Positions 1 through 14,600 of a stretch of DNA of 64,000 nt are shown piece after piece (the stretch's first letter is position 1; each line of letters opens with the position of its first letter). The notes under the pieces are model-generated. The model was given only the letters and a program-made list of their open reading frames with translations. It ran no database searches and had not been told where the DNA came from. The translations under genes and the position numbers were made by a program. Origin of the DNA: Corbicula japonica (taxonomy: Eukaryota > Mollusca > Bivalvia > Venerida > Cyrenidae); assembly GCA_038501625.1 (NCBI GenBank), contig JAZAYU010000002.1, forward strand, positions 15,213,702 to 15,277,701, read 5' to 3'.

Positions 1-18
1 ATAATAATAATAATAATC

Positions 19-49
<31 letters not shown>

Positions 50-50
50 T
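1..50. repeat. Trinucleotide microsatellite
   Basis: ATA units followed by about nine GTA units at the window edge. Confidence 0.9.
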
Positions 51-637
51 TTTCCACTCATGTATCTAACAGTGTGTGTGTTGTGAGGAAAGTGAGGTCA
101 AATTAAGTCAATACTATTGGTTTGATCATCATAGTGTGAAAGAAACAATGTAGAGTACAATACTTGATAGTCCAGGCGATGAATTGTCCCCGCCATCGGG
201 GTTATTATCTCCCGTGTCCGAATTACCATTACAATCTGTAACAGAACAATATAGTATTATGCACACTAAGGTATAGTGCACACTAAGGTAATGTGTCAAA
301 ATAGAGACAGAGATATAGTTCCAATATAGTCTATATTTCCTTTCTCCGCTTTCGTGATCTTGTCAGAACTGTTTCACCGGTGAAAGTTTAAAATTCTGAA
401 AACCTGAAATCCCGAATATTTGTCAATTAAATTTAGCAAAAATAAGGAAAATATACCATTTTAAGACACATAGTGACATAGACACCTGAATTTCAGGCAT
501 AATCATGAAAACTTTCACTGATGTTGTTCATGGTCTACACCGGTCGCTAGTCACTGATTCTTACAGAATACTCCAATTAACATTAAATGAATTGAAAGTA
601 TAAAAAAAATGCATTCGTTATGGGTAAAGATTATATA

Positions 638-1177
638 CTCAGCAAAAATAAAAAGTATCCACTTTCCTACCAATAATTTTGTAAAATTAGAAAAAGAACA
701 TTCTTTCTTTGAACAAATGTGCATTTCTGTTATCATTTCAAAGAAATAAAAAGTTCTTGTAAATCTGAAGTCACAACTAAGTTATGTTTCCCCATGCTGT
801 AATAAGGGTTTTAGGAAGAAAGAAGTGAATCTAAACAATATTCGCATTTTTTCATTCACATTTCAATCAATTTCTCAAGTTCTTGATGTCAATAAAATCA
901 CAAAACATTCATTAATAAAACAACTTGTCCTCGATAAACAACGCTAGAAATCCCAACCATTTCCAATTACCTCCCATTAAATTGAATGTGTAGTGTTTTG
1001 TTATTCGATAGACAGTTGCTCAGGTCTTGATGTGGAAGATCATTTTCATGAATAATTAAACCTAAAAACAACTGAGATTAACTAATAAAAAGACCGATCA
1101 AAGCGTTCCTGCTCAAATGAAACAAATGTTAATGAGAATATAAGCATAAAAGTGGATACTTTTTTATTTCTGTTCAG
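638..1177 (-). mobile_element. mariner-type MITE, copy 1
   Basis: Inverted ends CTCAGCAAAAATAAAAAGTA and, read inward from the right, CTGAACAGAAATAAAAAAGT, with TA on both sides. Its reverse complement matches 56540-57073 along its length (for example GGGAGGTAATTGGAAATGGT in both). Confidence 0.8.
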
Positions 1178-4100
1178 TATATTATGATTTTATTCGAAGA
1201 AACACTATAATTATGTAAGCAGATACTTTGAGCGTCTGTATTTTCCAGCATCATAAGAAACATCAACACAACTCCCAACAGTTTGAATTTAACCATGTTC
1301 CGATAACGTCTTAACATTATGTTTGTTTAATATTTTATGTTATCACTAATCAACGGTCAATAATAAACTGTTTAAACTTTGCCGAAGAAATGTTTTTAAG
1401 TATAAAAAAGTGATGTACATAGGTGTAGCTAGTCTTTTGATAAAGGGGTGTGGTTTAAGGTTAGAGAGAACTAACTGTTGAAAGCCGGTCTGTGATTGGC
1501 TAATTTTGTCAAGGCAGGATACGGAGGATAGTCTCTGTACAAGCTCTTTTCTGATTGGTAGATACTTTATACTACTAAGTTGTAATACTTCACTTAAATT
1601 TACTGGAAAAGTATGAAATTGATAAGAAAATCCTGTTTAAGAGGCTTTTGTATGAAAGTTTGGCTATGGTCAAAGATGAGTGTTTTGTTATAGTTTAACT
1701 TTCGGTTAACCAGTTACTGCAGTAATACTGGCTAATGTGGCTGCTAACAAACAATAAGCTGGTGAAGGCAAAGACCTATACATGTATATACGAGTACATG
1801 TAATATATAGGTCTTTGGTGAAGGCATGGTTTGACTGTTGTCACCGAATGCACATCAGATAAATCTTTTCTAAAAAACAACAACATCATTTTGATAAAGC
1901 TACAAAAGGGCAAAACAATGTAAGTCTATAGAAAATGATTTAGCAGTCTCTGACTTATCAACCATCAATTTGTTTGGAATAAAACCGCTACACCAAGCCA
2001 GTTTAAAAAAGGGCCAAGTCCGGCCTTGTGTATCTGTGCCAATAAACAGCGTAGGGCCTACTAAAATATTTCCGCAATACTTGCAACATGTATATATCGA
2101 ACTGAAAAAATCAGTGATGACATCATTTTCTTTTCTTTTCTGCAGAGATATTATAAACCCTTTTAACAGTTTTTTTTAATTATCTTGAGTTGTATAACGT
2201 TAGATGATGATGTTTAATTTTTGCAAAGGTCGGTCTTCTTAATGCAATCGAAGATTCCTAAGCTACGAACATTAAATTTTAAAGTATGTCTTCTGGCTAC
2301 GCCTCAGATACGGATAAATTTTAATTTGTTTAGTTATAGAAAGATCGAACGCGTGAGGTAAACTCATTTAAAATCAAATTGACCGTGAATAACAGCTTAA
2401 AAGAAGGAAATCATCATACGTCCTTAAAGAGTTCGACTGGCATTGAATCGGTGTAATCATCTACAACGGTTGCTTAGCGGGTTTGAAGGGAACCACGTCT
2501 TTCGTTAAGTAAGACTTCATTCACGACTTACATTAATCACTTTAACTTAGTCGGTTAACCTAAAAGTCTTTTCAACTTTACTGACAACCTGAATAGTCTT
2601 CAAGCAAATAAAAGGCTAAACCAGCACTTTATAAAATAATTGGCATCTTGAGTAAGCATCTGCGTTCACTACATTCAAATAAGATAAATAAATCTTCTTC
2701 ATATCCGATTTCGCTCAAACGAAGAAAATTACATTTATCGTAAGAAATGTACCGGCTCTAATTAAATAATTAATATTCAACCTAAGCGGAGTAGATTTCT
2801 TTTGATGTAAGAATATCCATCAGTTTTTTTTTAAAATTAAGACTATTCATCCTTTCGCTAACAATGTACCCCTGCAGCCGTTCATCATATTTGTGATCGT
2901 ATATTGGATTTATTTTTCAAACAAACTACATTGTTCAATTAAATACAGTTTTTATTCTGGTTTAAAATACATCATTCCGTAAATTTAATTTATTCAATAT
3001 TCAAAACGCGTAATTCTTTAAAATTTAATTCAAATTATCCATTTCAAACCCCTTACTTTTCTAACGTGTCTTACTGTATGCAAAATAAAGGTACATTAGT
3101 AACATTCATTTGTGCATTGAACGACATTTTACCGTTATTGAGATTTTTATTGTTTTCTTTTTAACGATGAACGTGCTAAGGAGGAGTGTAGTAAGCCCTT
3201 AAACATGATCGACAAAGATCTAGTGATCGGTGCGAATCCTAGAATGGAACTAACTTAACAGAAGAAATCTGTCTCATTTTAAGCAAAAAGTAGCCCCAAA
3301 CTTGTTGTGTCCTAAAGGTGATAAACTTAGTGCAAGTTTCTTTGTCGGACTGATTATGAGTCCTTGTTGTTTGCAGAAAGCTCCAGATAGTTTGATAATT
3401 TGTATACTTTAACTTCCATGGATAAATAAAAGTTCACTATGAATATTTGCTTATACATGTACCTAGCTAAAAGGGACCATTAAACCAGAAGTTTGGAAAG
3501 ATTGCCACTGTTTAATTTAATATTGTTAACGTGTATTAGTTTGTACATGCACCGTTTTACTGAAATATGCTGACACAACAATATAGCCTGGACTATACAT
3601 GTAGTAGAACAACCTAAACTAGTCGAGTGATCGTAAAATAACGATGAATAGGTTACATGTATGTCTATCATAGAGTCTTAGTCTAAAGTGAAACCGTCGC
3701 ATGGTGTGATTTTACAATTCAAACCACATTATTAAAAATTTGAAAATGCATAATGCTTTAACAATCAGAGTAATTGGTGCTTGAATATTTTTGCTCTAAA
3801 GTATAAAATCGATATGTAATAACCATGCTTCTCTGTTACTGTCTTTGATTATAAGTTTTTTATGTTAAGCCAAAAATGTTATTTTAGATGGTTTGGCTAT
3901 TGACTTATTTTGACCATGGCCAACAGAAGAAATGTATGCTTTATTGAAAAGCAAAAAAATATATAATAAATTTTAATTCAGTATCTTAATTTATCTTCGA
4001 AATGTTAGGAAATTTGATGGAAATTAAGTTTTTGTAATCGTTAACAATTACATTTATTAAATTTATTTGTTATATATGTCTTTAAATGAAAAAAAAAAAT

Positions 4101-5439
4101 AATAACAATAATAACATAAAATACTTTTTTCTTCAAGAAGTGGTATGCGATATTAAAATAAACACGGATCTAAACATGAATTATATTTATTCGTTTGTAC
4201 TTAAAGATTAAGTTCGTATGCACTTTGATTTGGGGGCTATTAAGTTTGCTTAATTTTGAACTTAGAACGTAGATCAACAAGTGCTCGTATTTTCCACCCT
4301 TACCGGGTGTGAATTGTGCTGTATTGTGACACTGTTAACAGTTCTGTATAGAAATCATTCTTGATGTTAAGCATTATACATATATTAAAACGTTCGTTTT
4401 TAATATGCTAATATGAACTTATTTCCTACGCATACTGTTTATCTCAAAAAATAAATGTTGAAAAACAGCCTTTAAGTTATTAGGCTACATGTAGGTTAAT
4501 CCATGGACGTGCGATGACTCGGAAAACGTTTACTTTGTGATGATGCTAATACTCCAACAAAATGATTTAAAATCCGACCTTGGGATATTTCAACTTAACG
4601 GATTCTGAACTTTTAGTATCACGCATACCTAAATGGATGAGATTACCAATGAAGAGGCATTAAAGATGGTAGTTTCGGATTTCACAACATTACGAATTTT
4701 ACATGAACACCGTTTGCATAGTATTTTACGTCCTTTTCGGGGTTGTTGGCGTTTCAAGGAAATGTAAGGAACTTTCTTTCTTCTTAAATAACACCTATGA
4801 TCAACAAATGATTTTTTTTCAACGACAAAGCTTCCCATTTTCGATGTTGTCATGTAAACGGTGAAAATTTAAAATCCATGACGTTAAAGAAGTGAACCGA
4901 TTTTGTTATGACGCGAATTGTTCACCCCAAAATAGTTCAACGTTCGCGGCAATGACAAATACAAATAAAGAATCAAAATAAGAAGAAGTCGCCATGCTAT
5001 GTGGGCATCCAATCCTTAATTATTCTGTTAATCCGATGACAACGTCATTGGATAGCTGTTTTTTTCATTCATGCTTTTTAAAACCTACAATTTCTTTGCA
5101 ATTGATTTTCCTTCTAAAATGGACGTGTACAATATCCATGTTGATATTTACAATTGTTGAAGGGGTAAACTTTTAGTATGGTGAATTTTTACTTGTACTA
5201 ATAAATTGTGAACAGTGTTGAATTGATGAGACCAGTTTTCTTGTTTTTTTTTGTCGGTCTATAGACTATCTTACTTAAGTGCAACTGAGAAAGCGACTAT
5301 ATGTTGTTTTGTTTTTTTATTATATTCCTTATTGGTAAATGACAGTGATAGACAGCAATCTACTGTAATAAGCGCGCGAACATATCTCTCAATTTTTGTT
5401 TTAATTTACAAAAGTGTAAAAATGAGTTTGGGCATGAAA
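1178..5439. other. Gene-free stretch downstream of the CXorf58-like gene
   Basis: AT-rich, with only short frames that have no recognisable protein. Apart from the 45-base palindrome at 1771 I see no repeat, RNA gene or regulatory element I can name. Confidence 0.6.
1771..1815. repeat. 45-base palindrome between 11-base direct repeats
   Basis: AAGACCTATACATGTA pairs with TACATGTAATATATAGGTCTT. TGGTGAAGGCA occurs directly before and directly after, as a target duplication or slippage product would. Confidence 0.55.
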
Positions 5440-5556
5440 GTTATATAGCTGAGTTTGGAAACCAGTCTCAAATCTCAAGCATCTGATTAGCTGAAATGGC
5501 GATCAGATGCTTGAGATTTGAGACTGGTTTCCATGCTCAGTTTTATAACCTTGGGA
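5440..5556. repeat. Hairpin family, copy 1
   Basis: B-type ends (TTATAGCTGAG / CTCAGTTTTATAACCTTGGG). The centre is shortened, losing most of the GGCGAC...GTCGCC core. Confidence 0.8.
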
Positions 5557-6391
5557 ACATATATATTCACACCCAGGAAAACATGACAATGGTTTGCACA
5601 CAATATTGAAAAAAAAATTAAATGAATTCCAAGTTTGCTGTTCTTTTTATTTCACTCTCTTTTGATGTGTGGTTACATAAACTTTGTAACAGAGCGAATG
5701 TTTGAATATTTTATTAGAGTCTCATAATTGTACATACACTTGACATTTTTAATCTTTGCTTATAATAAACATTCTTATGAAAGTGCGTTTTATGTGTTTG
5801 GGTTTTATTATATCTATTTATTTCGTTTGTTGTAATGTATGTTATACGGCGACGTGAATATTTGTATGTATGTGTAATTAGATAAGTATATAAACTATAG
5901 TTAACATGACAATCATGTTTCAAAAGGCTCGCAATCATAGCTGGTAACTTACACTAGTGTTTCTACTGTCCTGTCCATTTCCAGCAAGACAATTAGTGGT
6001 CATGTATTCACATGGTATTATTAACAAAGATTGCCATCTTGAAACTGGTGATCTATTTAAACTTCAAAACTGTTTCACAAATGTCGTCTTAAAGTCAGGG
6101 CCTTGTTCAATATATAGCATTTCCAAACATCAATTTGCTATCAGTTTGTCATTAAAAGCATGGCTTTAAATAAAATGTTCCTTTCAGGCCATACCTAGTC
6201 ATCTAATGCCCCCAAAATGGGAACTATTTAGTGTCAGCCATTGACGGCGTAGGAACATCCGGTGGACTATATAAGTGCAATTAGCCCACAAATCTATAAG
6301 TACTAACCACAAAGGATTCTCACATAAATTTTGTAAACTGTGTAGATCCTGATGATACACCTCTATGAACAAATGAAATGATTGACTTGCG

Positions 6392-6533
6392 GCCAAGATC
6401 ATAAAACTAAGTTTTGAGATCAGTCTCAAATCTCAAGCATCTGATTGGCTGAAATGGCGACTGGTCGCCATTTCAGCCAATCAGATGCTTGAGATTTGAG
6501 ACTGATCTCCAGATTTATTTTTATGATCTTGGA
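6392..6533. repeat. Hairpin family, copy 2
   Basis: A-type ends (CCAAGATCATAAAACTAAG / TTTTATGATCTTGG). Arms are almost perfect around GGCGACTGGTCGCC. Confidence 0.88.
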
Positions 6534-7449
6534 CATTGCTGTAATTGATACATGAAGGAATGCGTTTTTTAATCACAGCATGAGAAAATCCATTATATTT
6601 GCAAATAAAAAAAATTCGACGTTCAAATGAATGTGAATCTCTATAAATGTGTGGCATTCTACAAGTGTTTAGAAGGATATGCCAGCGGCAGAAAATATAC
6701 TCGTAAGTTTTGCATTGAATAAATAATGCAATTATGAGCAAAAAAGCTACTGATAATTTAAAAACCTGCTTGTATATCATACTTTTATTATTTATTAACT
6801 CTTTCATGTAGTTTAGGCAATAAACAGACAATAAGTGTTTTTATCTAAAATAGGACTAATGCGACCAGTTAAGATCCAGATCAGCTGGCACATCTGCACT
6901 GTTCGTTTTTGGTAAAAAAAAGCCCTAATAAACCAAAAAGGGAACAGTTAATCCTGATCAGATGACATTTATGTCAACATATTTAATTTAAATAAAATTC
7001 ATTTTGCGATAGAACAGTTCAAAGCAGTAGTTTGAAGGTAACGGGATATAGTCAGACACAATTTTAGTATAAACACAGGCATAAAGTAGAAGGTTAGATT
7101 ATTGGTCAATTCTGTCTTCAATTATCAGTGGTTATAATTCTTTCCATTTATATCATCACTGATATTTTATTATAGTTAAATTTTACAAGTGAACTGGATT
7201 GCCCCAAAACATTTAAACAAATCAAATCAGGTTATTAACAATTTATTTCTTAAATAATAAAAATCACATTACATGAAACAACAAAACACTATATCAATGA
7301 AATTCTTTAAATCAGTATTTGACATTATATATATGTAAAATGCATGTCTAAATTAATTGCAGCTTCTGAAGAAAATCCAGCAAAAAGTAACCAACCCTAT
7401 ATAAAAATTAACTTATTTATTCTCCTTAATTGGGCACACCAGAAAAGGT

Positions 7450-7616
7450 GCCTTTAGTTATCCATGATACCTGATCATGATCTGCACTGTTTGCTTTTTG
7501 GTGAGAAATAACCAGAAAACAGTGCAGATCCTGATCAGATGGCACAGATGTGCTAGCCGATCTGGATCTACACTGTTTCCCAATGTGATCAAGGCCTATA
7601 TATGGAGTACAAAGTT
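7450..7616. repeat. TTAA-type element, copy 1
   Basis: Contains GATCTGCACTGTTTGC, CAGTGCAGATCCTGATCAGA and a TATATGGAGTA end. The left end is worn. Confidence 0.7.
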
Positions 7617-7662
7617 AATCTCTGATCAAAGAGAGATTCACCTTGAAAGTTCTGAAGATATT

Positions 7663-7888
7663 TAACCCTTTACTTAGTGGGATATAGCTGATCTCTCATG
7701 GTGAACAATTAAGATCCAGATCAGATGGCACATCAATAAAAGTCCTGGATCTACACTGTTTGCTTTTAGATTCTTTAATATATTGTTTCTGACCAATTAC
7801 CCACAGTGCAGATCCCGATCAGACAGCATGGATGTGTTTTAATCTACATCTACTGATATTAATCTGCACTGTTCGCCCTTGCAATAAA
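7663..7888. repeat. TTAA-type element, copy 2
   Basis: Starts TTTAACCCTTTACTTAGTGG. The right end is lost in unrelated sequence. Confidence 0.65.
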
Positions 7889-7905
7889 AGTGGTATACAA
7901 TTCGT

Positions 7906-7964
7906 GGGTTGCGTGCAAAACTGTTGTAACTTCTTAATTGCAATGTAGTTACGCCATGCAACCC
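7906..7964. repeat. Short hairpin, GGGTTGC ends
   Basis: GGGTTGCGTGCA...TGCAACCC ends around CAATGTAGTTAC. A related copy lies at 14223-14291. Confidence 0.5.
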
Positions 7965-8098
7965 TGGAGTAACAACTTCATACTGTAAGAAACCTCTTTT
8001 CAACGGTTTGTTGTTAATCAATATTTAGTACATGTAGATAAATTACAAGTTTAAAACATGCCTAAAATGATTTCTGTCAATGTTTTAAAGCAGTGTGT

Positions 8099-8540
8099 AT
8101 ACAGTGAAACCTCCCTTATAAGACCACCTCTGTGACTGGACCAGAAAGGTCTTTATCATGGGGTGGTCTTAATTCTGGGACAGAAAATAGTGCAAAACTG
8201 TACAAAGGGATTCTGTGCCCAAGATCATAAAACTAAATCTGGAGATCAGTCTCAAATCTCAAGCATCTGATTGGCTGAAATGGCGACAAGTCGCCATTTC
8301 AGCCAATCAGATCCTTGAGATTTGAGACTGATCTCAAAACTTAGTTTCATGATCTTGGGCCCAGGTACAGTGGACTTACTAAGGGGTGACTATAATTTCA
8401 GAGGGGTCTTAATGAGAGGTATTACTGTTCATTACTAAGGGGTGACTATAATTTCAGAGGGGTCTTAATGAGAGGTATTACTGTTCATAACAACACAGTG
8501 AATAAGGCCACAATAAAAAATGCCTGAACAATTCTGTCAA
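8099..8540. repeat. Dispersed ACCTCCCTTATAAGACCACC-type repeat with internal tandem duplication
   Basis: TACAGTGAAACCTCCCTTAT begins the block, interrupted by hairpin copy 3. A 55-base unit (TTACTAAGGGGTGACTATAA...) then occurs twice at 8377-8431 and 8432-8486. Related phrases occur at about 20735-20880, 44240-44350, 53300-53483, 58388-58500 and 60165-60240. Confidence 0.6.
8217..8360. repeat. Hairpin family, copy 3
   Basis: Full-length A-type with GCCCAAGATCAT and ATGATCTTGGGC termini. It lies inside a decayed ACCTCCCTTATAAGACC-type repeat. Confidence 0.88.
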
Positions 8541-8610
8541 GACTTCAAATTTATCACAGAGTAAAGTAAACTGATTTTTTTTACACAGCACCACAACATA
8601 AACTAAATCA

Positions 8611-11600
8611 TCAAGAAATGTTGCCAGATATAAGTCTAGGGGTTCCAATTAAGTCATCATTAAAAGACAGTTCTTGAGTCCACTCGTAAAGTTTTCTCGC
8701 CTCCCTTTCCCACTGCTCTCCTTCTTCCCCGTACTCTCCCGTGATTCCGTACTTGTCAAAATAATCCTCAGGTTCTTCCGATACAGCCGTCTGTCCACGG
8801 GAGTCCAGCATATCCTCCTGAAACACAGAAACATGTTTGGTAGTGAAATATAATGAACCCTTTACTCCATATTCCTTTTACTCTATCACACAGGTAACCA
8901 GATTAGATCCAGATCAGCCAGCACATATGTGCCATCTGATCTGGATGAACCTACAATGTATATATCCCAATGAGTATTAAAGTGAACAGTTTAAATCCTA
9001 ATCAGACATCACATATGTAAACTGTTTACAAAATTCAAGCCTTTAATATATGGAGTAAAGGGAAAAAATTTTTTTGGTCATTTGAAGGTCCCATTGGGCC
9101 TGATGTGCTTGGTAATTACATCTTTATGTTACACATATTTATCTATAATTTGTTGGATATCTTTAAAATTTGTAAACAATAAACTTTGAGTTAGTTAGCC
9201 TAAAAAGCATACCGTCTTTCATACATAATTATAGCTTTCTTTAAAAAGGAATTACCCACCATTAATATATTGTTTAAAAAGAATAAATAAAGATACAGAA
9301 TACAACATTTATTAGTCCTTTACTCCATATATACAATCATGTTGTATTGCTTGTTTGACCAGCGTTAATCTAGACCAGCCATGCTGTCTGATCTGGATCT
9401 GCTCTGTTTGTTTCTTGGTCAGAAATATTCTAATCAATCTGAAAGCTAACAGTGAGATCCTGATCTGATTGCATGGATGTGCTGGCTGATCTGGATCTAC
9501 ACTGTAGGCCTATGCCATACAAGTCGAGTCAACGGGGTAAAGGGTTAAGAAGAACAGGGTCAAAGATCACAAAACTAAGATTAGAGACCAGTCTCAAATC
9601 TCAAGCATCTGATGGTAGGCAGAAATGGAGACCAGTCACCATGATTTCAGCTGACCAGTTGCCATTTCAGCCAATCAGATACTAAAGATTTAAGACTGGT
9701 CACCAGATTTAGTTTAATGATCTTGGGCACAGAAATATGATCAGCATCTGCAACAACAACACTTGATTTGGGGTCTTGAACTCTTCATACTGATTTAATC
9801 TGGTCACATAAAATATAAAGTACTTTAAATAAGAAACTGAATAATTAATCAAGTGGTTCAATAAAAAAATTGAAAGATGATTTCAGATTATTTCAATGTA
9901 ATTTCTAATTAGATACCGTAAATTGGGATATTTTGGTGTGGTGATATTTTGGCCATTTTGCCCTAAAGTGCCTGAGTTGTATTTGGCCAGTTTAATTTTG
10001 GCCATTTATCATTGTGTGGCAAAAAATAAACATAGATATGTCATTTTGAAATGTCATCTACGCTAATTTATCAGATTGGTCGTCATTTATCTAAGACATA
10101 TTGCTGAACTATACATCTAGAAGAAAGCAACAAAAAACAGCAAAATTATTCATATTATTATTTTAAATACAAAAAATACCTTCACATTCAGAAAAATAAA
10201 CTTAAAATGCATAAAAATTATATATGTGTAATGGACATAATGATATGATATTTAAAACACTAAAACCAATTTTCACAACATTTATTGCACAACACAATAA
10301 TCCAACAAACTTTAATACACTAATTGTGAGTAATTGAAATTTAAAATCATGAGATTTATCAAGTTGTTTTTTAAGCGATAAATAGTGATCAACGGCGGTT
10401 ATGTGTGAAAAATAACACATATTATTGTGTTTGCACTACCATGGCTTAATTTTCACCTGCGACATATTTTGGTGTGTTTATTTTTGGCCTTTTCATTAGG
10501 GTGGCCAATTAGGCCAATTATTAATCAAGGCCAAATTATCCCAATTTATGGTATTATTTTGTTTTTTATTTACCAATTTACAGAATTGGAGCTAAAGTAA
10601 ATCAGTTCTAAATGGAACATTTCTAAGTAAACCTACAAGTAAATAAGTACTAGATGGGTGTTAAGTTGAACACTTGTGTTGCCTGCTGGTACTTTGTCAA
10701 AATAAAAAACATAACTCATCAAATGCGACCCTTGACCTAAAGAATTTGTGTTTTCATAAGTTTGATGTCAATGTCAAGAAATACATGTAGCAAAGCTATA
10801 GCCAACATTAAGTTTTCATGACAGATGCATGGATGGACAGACAGATGGACAAAGTGATCCCTATGTATATTCTTTTCTTCGATAGGATGACAGAAAACCC
10901 GGGCCTGGAAGTGTAATAGTAGGTAATAGTAAGACAGAAAGTATGCAAGACATTGCAAGATGAAGAATCCATCAGCTTATACAGGAGAGACCAAATTCTA
11001 GGCAATAAAACCCAGACAGCATTCTGCATATTAACACGCAAAAAAATATAGCATATCACCTAATTCATCACCTTAGTGCAATAACATTATAACTCCTTAT
11101 AACTTCAATGGAACTTATTCTGTTTTTTGCACTAAGGTGATGAATTGTGAACATTGTAAAGTAATTCAGACAGTATTTGAAACAAAAAGAATGTGATTTG
11201 CTCAAATGAGAAAAAAAACATAGAACATTTGCACATGATTTGAATTCTGATCAATTTTCAGACGCTGTTGATCATTTTAGTATGGTGTTCCTTCAAAATA
11301 AAGCATAGTACAGGGTAGATCATTTTGAGGGATTAGGGCAATACTGGTCTAACTCATGAAGAATTAAGAAGAAGATAGACCAGTTTTGCCCCAAGCTCTC
11401 AAATTCCTCCAGTTGTTTTTGTGTAAAAATAATCCCACATAATTATAAATAAAGAAATCTGTAGTCGTAAAGCAAAAGTGAAACAAAGCACATCAGGGCT
11501 GATGGTTATAAAACTGAGCATGGAAACCAGTCTAAAATGTCAAACATCTGATTGGCTGAAATGGAGACTGGTCCATTTCCATTCTCAGTTTTATAACCTT

Positions 11601-14600
11601 TTTGCACATGACAACACCTGAAAGATAAGACAATGAAACAAGAAGACAAAACTGACTATCACCCATTACTTTACCTGAACCAGGGGTAATCTTACAGTCA
11701 ACGAGGACTCAAACTCTGTCTATACGGAGAAATAATCATATTTCACAGCACACACAAGCATAAAGAAATAAATTTTGGTGTATATTGCAAAATGCAAAAC
11801 CATGCAACTTTAAAATTAACATATTAATTTCCAGTTTAAAACCTTAAATGCCCTGTTGTCATTCTAATGCATTTATTCCTGAAATATCCAACCAATTGGG
11901 CAAACAGTGTAGATCTAGATCAGCTGGCACTTACCTGCCATCTTATTAGTACCTACGCTGTTGGCTGTTTGATTTATTAAGTTATTTCTAACTGAGAAAA
12001 GAACAGTGTAGATCCTGGACAGCACAGGTGTGATGGCTGATTTGGATACACTGCTCGCACATGCAATGAAACCTGTATATGGAGTAAAGGGTAAAACATA
12101 TGTCACCATTTTTGCAGTTTGAAATTTAAAAAAATCAAAAATCAGAACAACCGCAACTAAATTTCCAAAAAGAAATTGAATAATCCTTTACTGCATGGAT
12201 AATTCTTTTATCAGATATGTGACCAGTTAGATCCAGTTCAGCCAACACATCTGTGACCTCTGATAGTGCTCTATACTGTAACTCCTTGGTGGAAATAACT
12301 TAACCCTTTCCTCCATAGATACACCTTTATCGCATGGGCGAACAGTTTAGATCCAGGATCTAAACTGTTCGCTTTTTGATTTATTAGATTATTTCTAACA
12401 AAATGCAACCAGTGCAGATCTTGATCAGACAACATGGATATGCTGGCTGATCTGGATGTACACTGGTTGCGCATGCGTAAAAATGTGTATATATGGAGGA
12501 GAGGATTAATGAATCTAAAACCAAACAGTGTAGATCCTGATCAGACAGCTAATCTCATGAAGTATAGGTTAAGGATAATACGGTTGTAATATTGTTTTTA
12601 ATACTCTAAAAAGTTCGAAACAAACTCCATTGTTTTGGAAGATTGCCAAAGGGAATGTGTTAATACTTCTTTTCCGTGTTTGGATATTGGTAAAATGATA
12701 TCACAGACTTTAAAACACACTACTCCGCGGATACAACTTTATGGCATGGATGATTCATTAGGATATTTCTAACCAAGAAGTTAACCGTGCAGATCCAAAT
12801 CAGACAGCATGGTTGTGCTGCTCTTCTGGATCTATACTGGTTGCACACGTGATAAAATAGTTAAACCCATATAAATGGAGTAAAGGGTTAATATAAAACT
12901 GTTAAAACAAAAGATCTGGGCTGAAGATTATAAAACTGAGATTAGAAACCAGTCTCAAATCTCAATCATCTGATTGGCGGAAATGACAACCGTTTGCCAT
13001 TTCAGCCAATCAGATGCTAGAGATTTAGACTGGTTTCCATTCTCAATTTTATAACCTTGGGCACTAAAATGTAATTTTAAATGTACTTACTCTGTCTAAA
13101 CCATAAAGTTTCCTCATTTTCATGGCTCTAGCGCGAGCCTGTTTTGACCTTCTGCCTGAGATCTGACTGGTCATACCAGATAACTTGGACTTTGGTGTAG
13201 GCATTGGTACATCTGGACTTCTGTAAATATAAACACAATTATATGAGAAGTTAAGATAACAAAACACTTCTCCCTATTGACATGTTTTATGGGATGTGCA
13301 AGCAGAGTCGTAGATCAGCTGGCACATCTGTGCCATCTGATCAAACTGTACACTGTTCTCTTCTTGGTCAGGATGAACCTTCTGAAAAAAAAGTGAGCAT
13401 TGTAGATCACAACCAGATGGCATGGATATGTCAGCTGATCTGGACCTACAGTGTTCGCCCATGGATAACAGTCATTTCCCGTGGAGTAAAGGGTTAAAGC
13501 ATGAGAGTGACCTATTATCAAAAAATAACAATGAGTTTGAAAAACAATTCATCCCAATGATTAAATTTGCCTCTAAAAATCACTGATCTGGATCTACATG
13601 GTGGCATATGTGATAATAGGTGTGCTAGTTGCTTAATTAAAGTGTTTAAAACATTTCACTTTCCTTACTTTCAATATTGTTTCCCCCTGAATGTCAGCCT
13701 GTTACTTCGCTATAAAATGTCTGGTGAAATTTCAGGAATAAAAATTAGTCAAAGATCAAAAAGATTATTTCAACACTGACGAGACATACCTCATTTCTGA
13801 GACTGCTCTGATATGTTGTATTTGTATATCTTGTGTCAGAGGTCGAGTGATAAGAAGAGGTATTTCATCTCTCAAGCGGGGAGTCATTCGATGATTGAAT
13901 AGGAAATCTACGATGTCATAAAATATAGTATGCCGAGGTAACACTGAAAAAAGAAAACACTGTGAAATCACTTATATTGATGATGTACTCATTTTCGGTG
14001 ATTTCAATATGACAACAAAATATATAATTTAACATACGTGTTTAAAAAAAAAATCAAAACCCCTAAATCAAAAACCCAAAGAAATTTAACATAACACCAC
14101 AAAGGTTTATGCCCACAAATAAAAGAGTCTTTACAGCACGTAAATCCGCATGGAGAAACTGTAAATTAAAAACTTTACCCTTTAAGTTGTACAAGAACTA
14201 TAATATATTTTTGGTCTGATGAGGGTTGCACGCAAGTATGTCATAACTCCTTCTTTATTTCAATGTAGTTACAACAGTCTTGCATGCAACCTCTATATGT
14301 ATGTTTGAAGGAGAGGATTTATATATAATTCTATTAACACCTTACTCCACGGAAACACGTTTTATCTCATGGATAACTAGTTCAGTGCCCAAGGTTATAA
14401 AGCTGAGCACGGAAACCAGTCTCAAATCTCAAGCATCTGATTGGCTGAAATGGCGACTGGTCGCCATTTCAGCCAATCAGATGCTTGAGATTTGAGACTG
14501 GTTTCCATGCTCAGCTTTATAACCTTCAACCCAGAACGAGATCCAGCGCTGTCTGATCGGGATCTAAACTTACCTCTTTTTGGTTTGACTAAGAAGGTTA

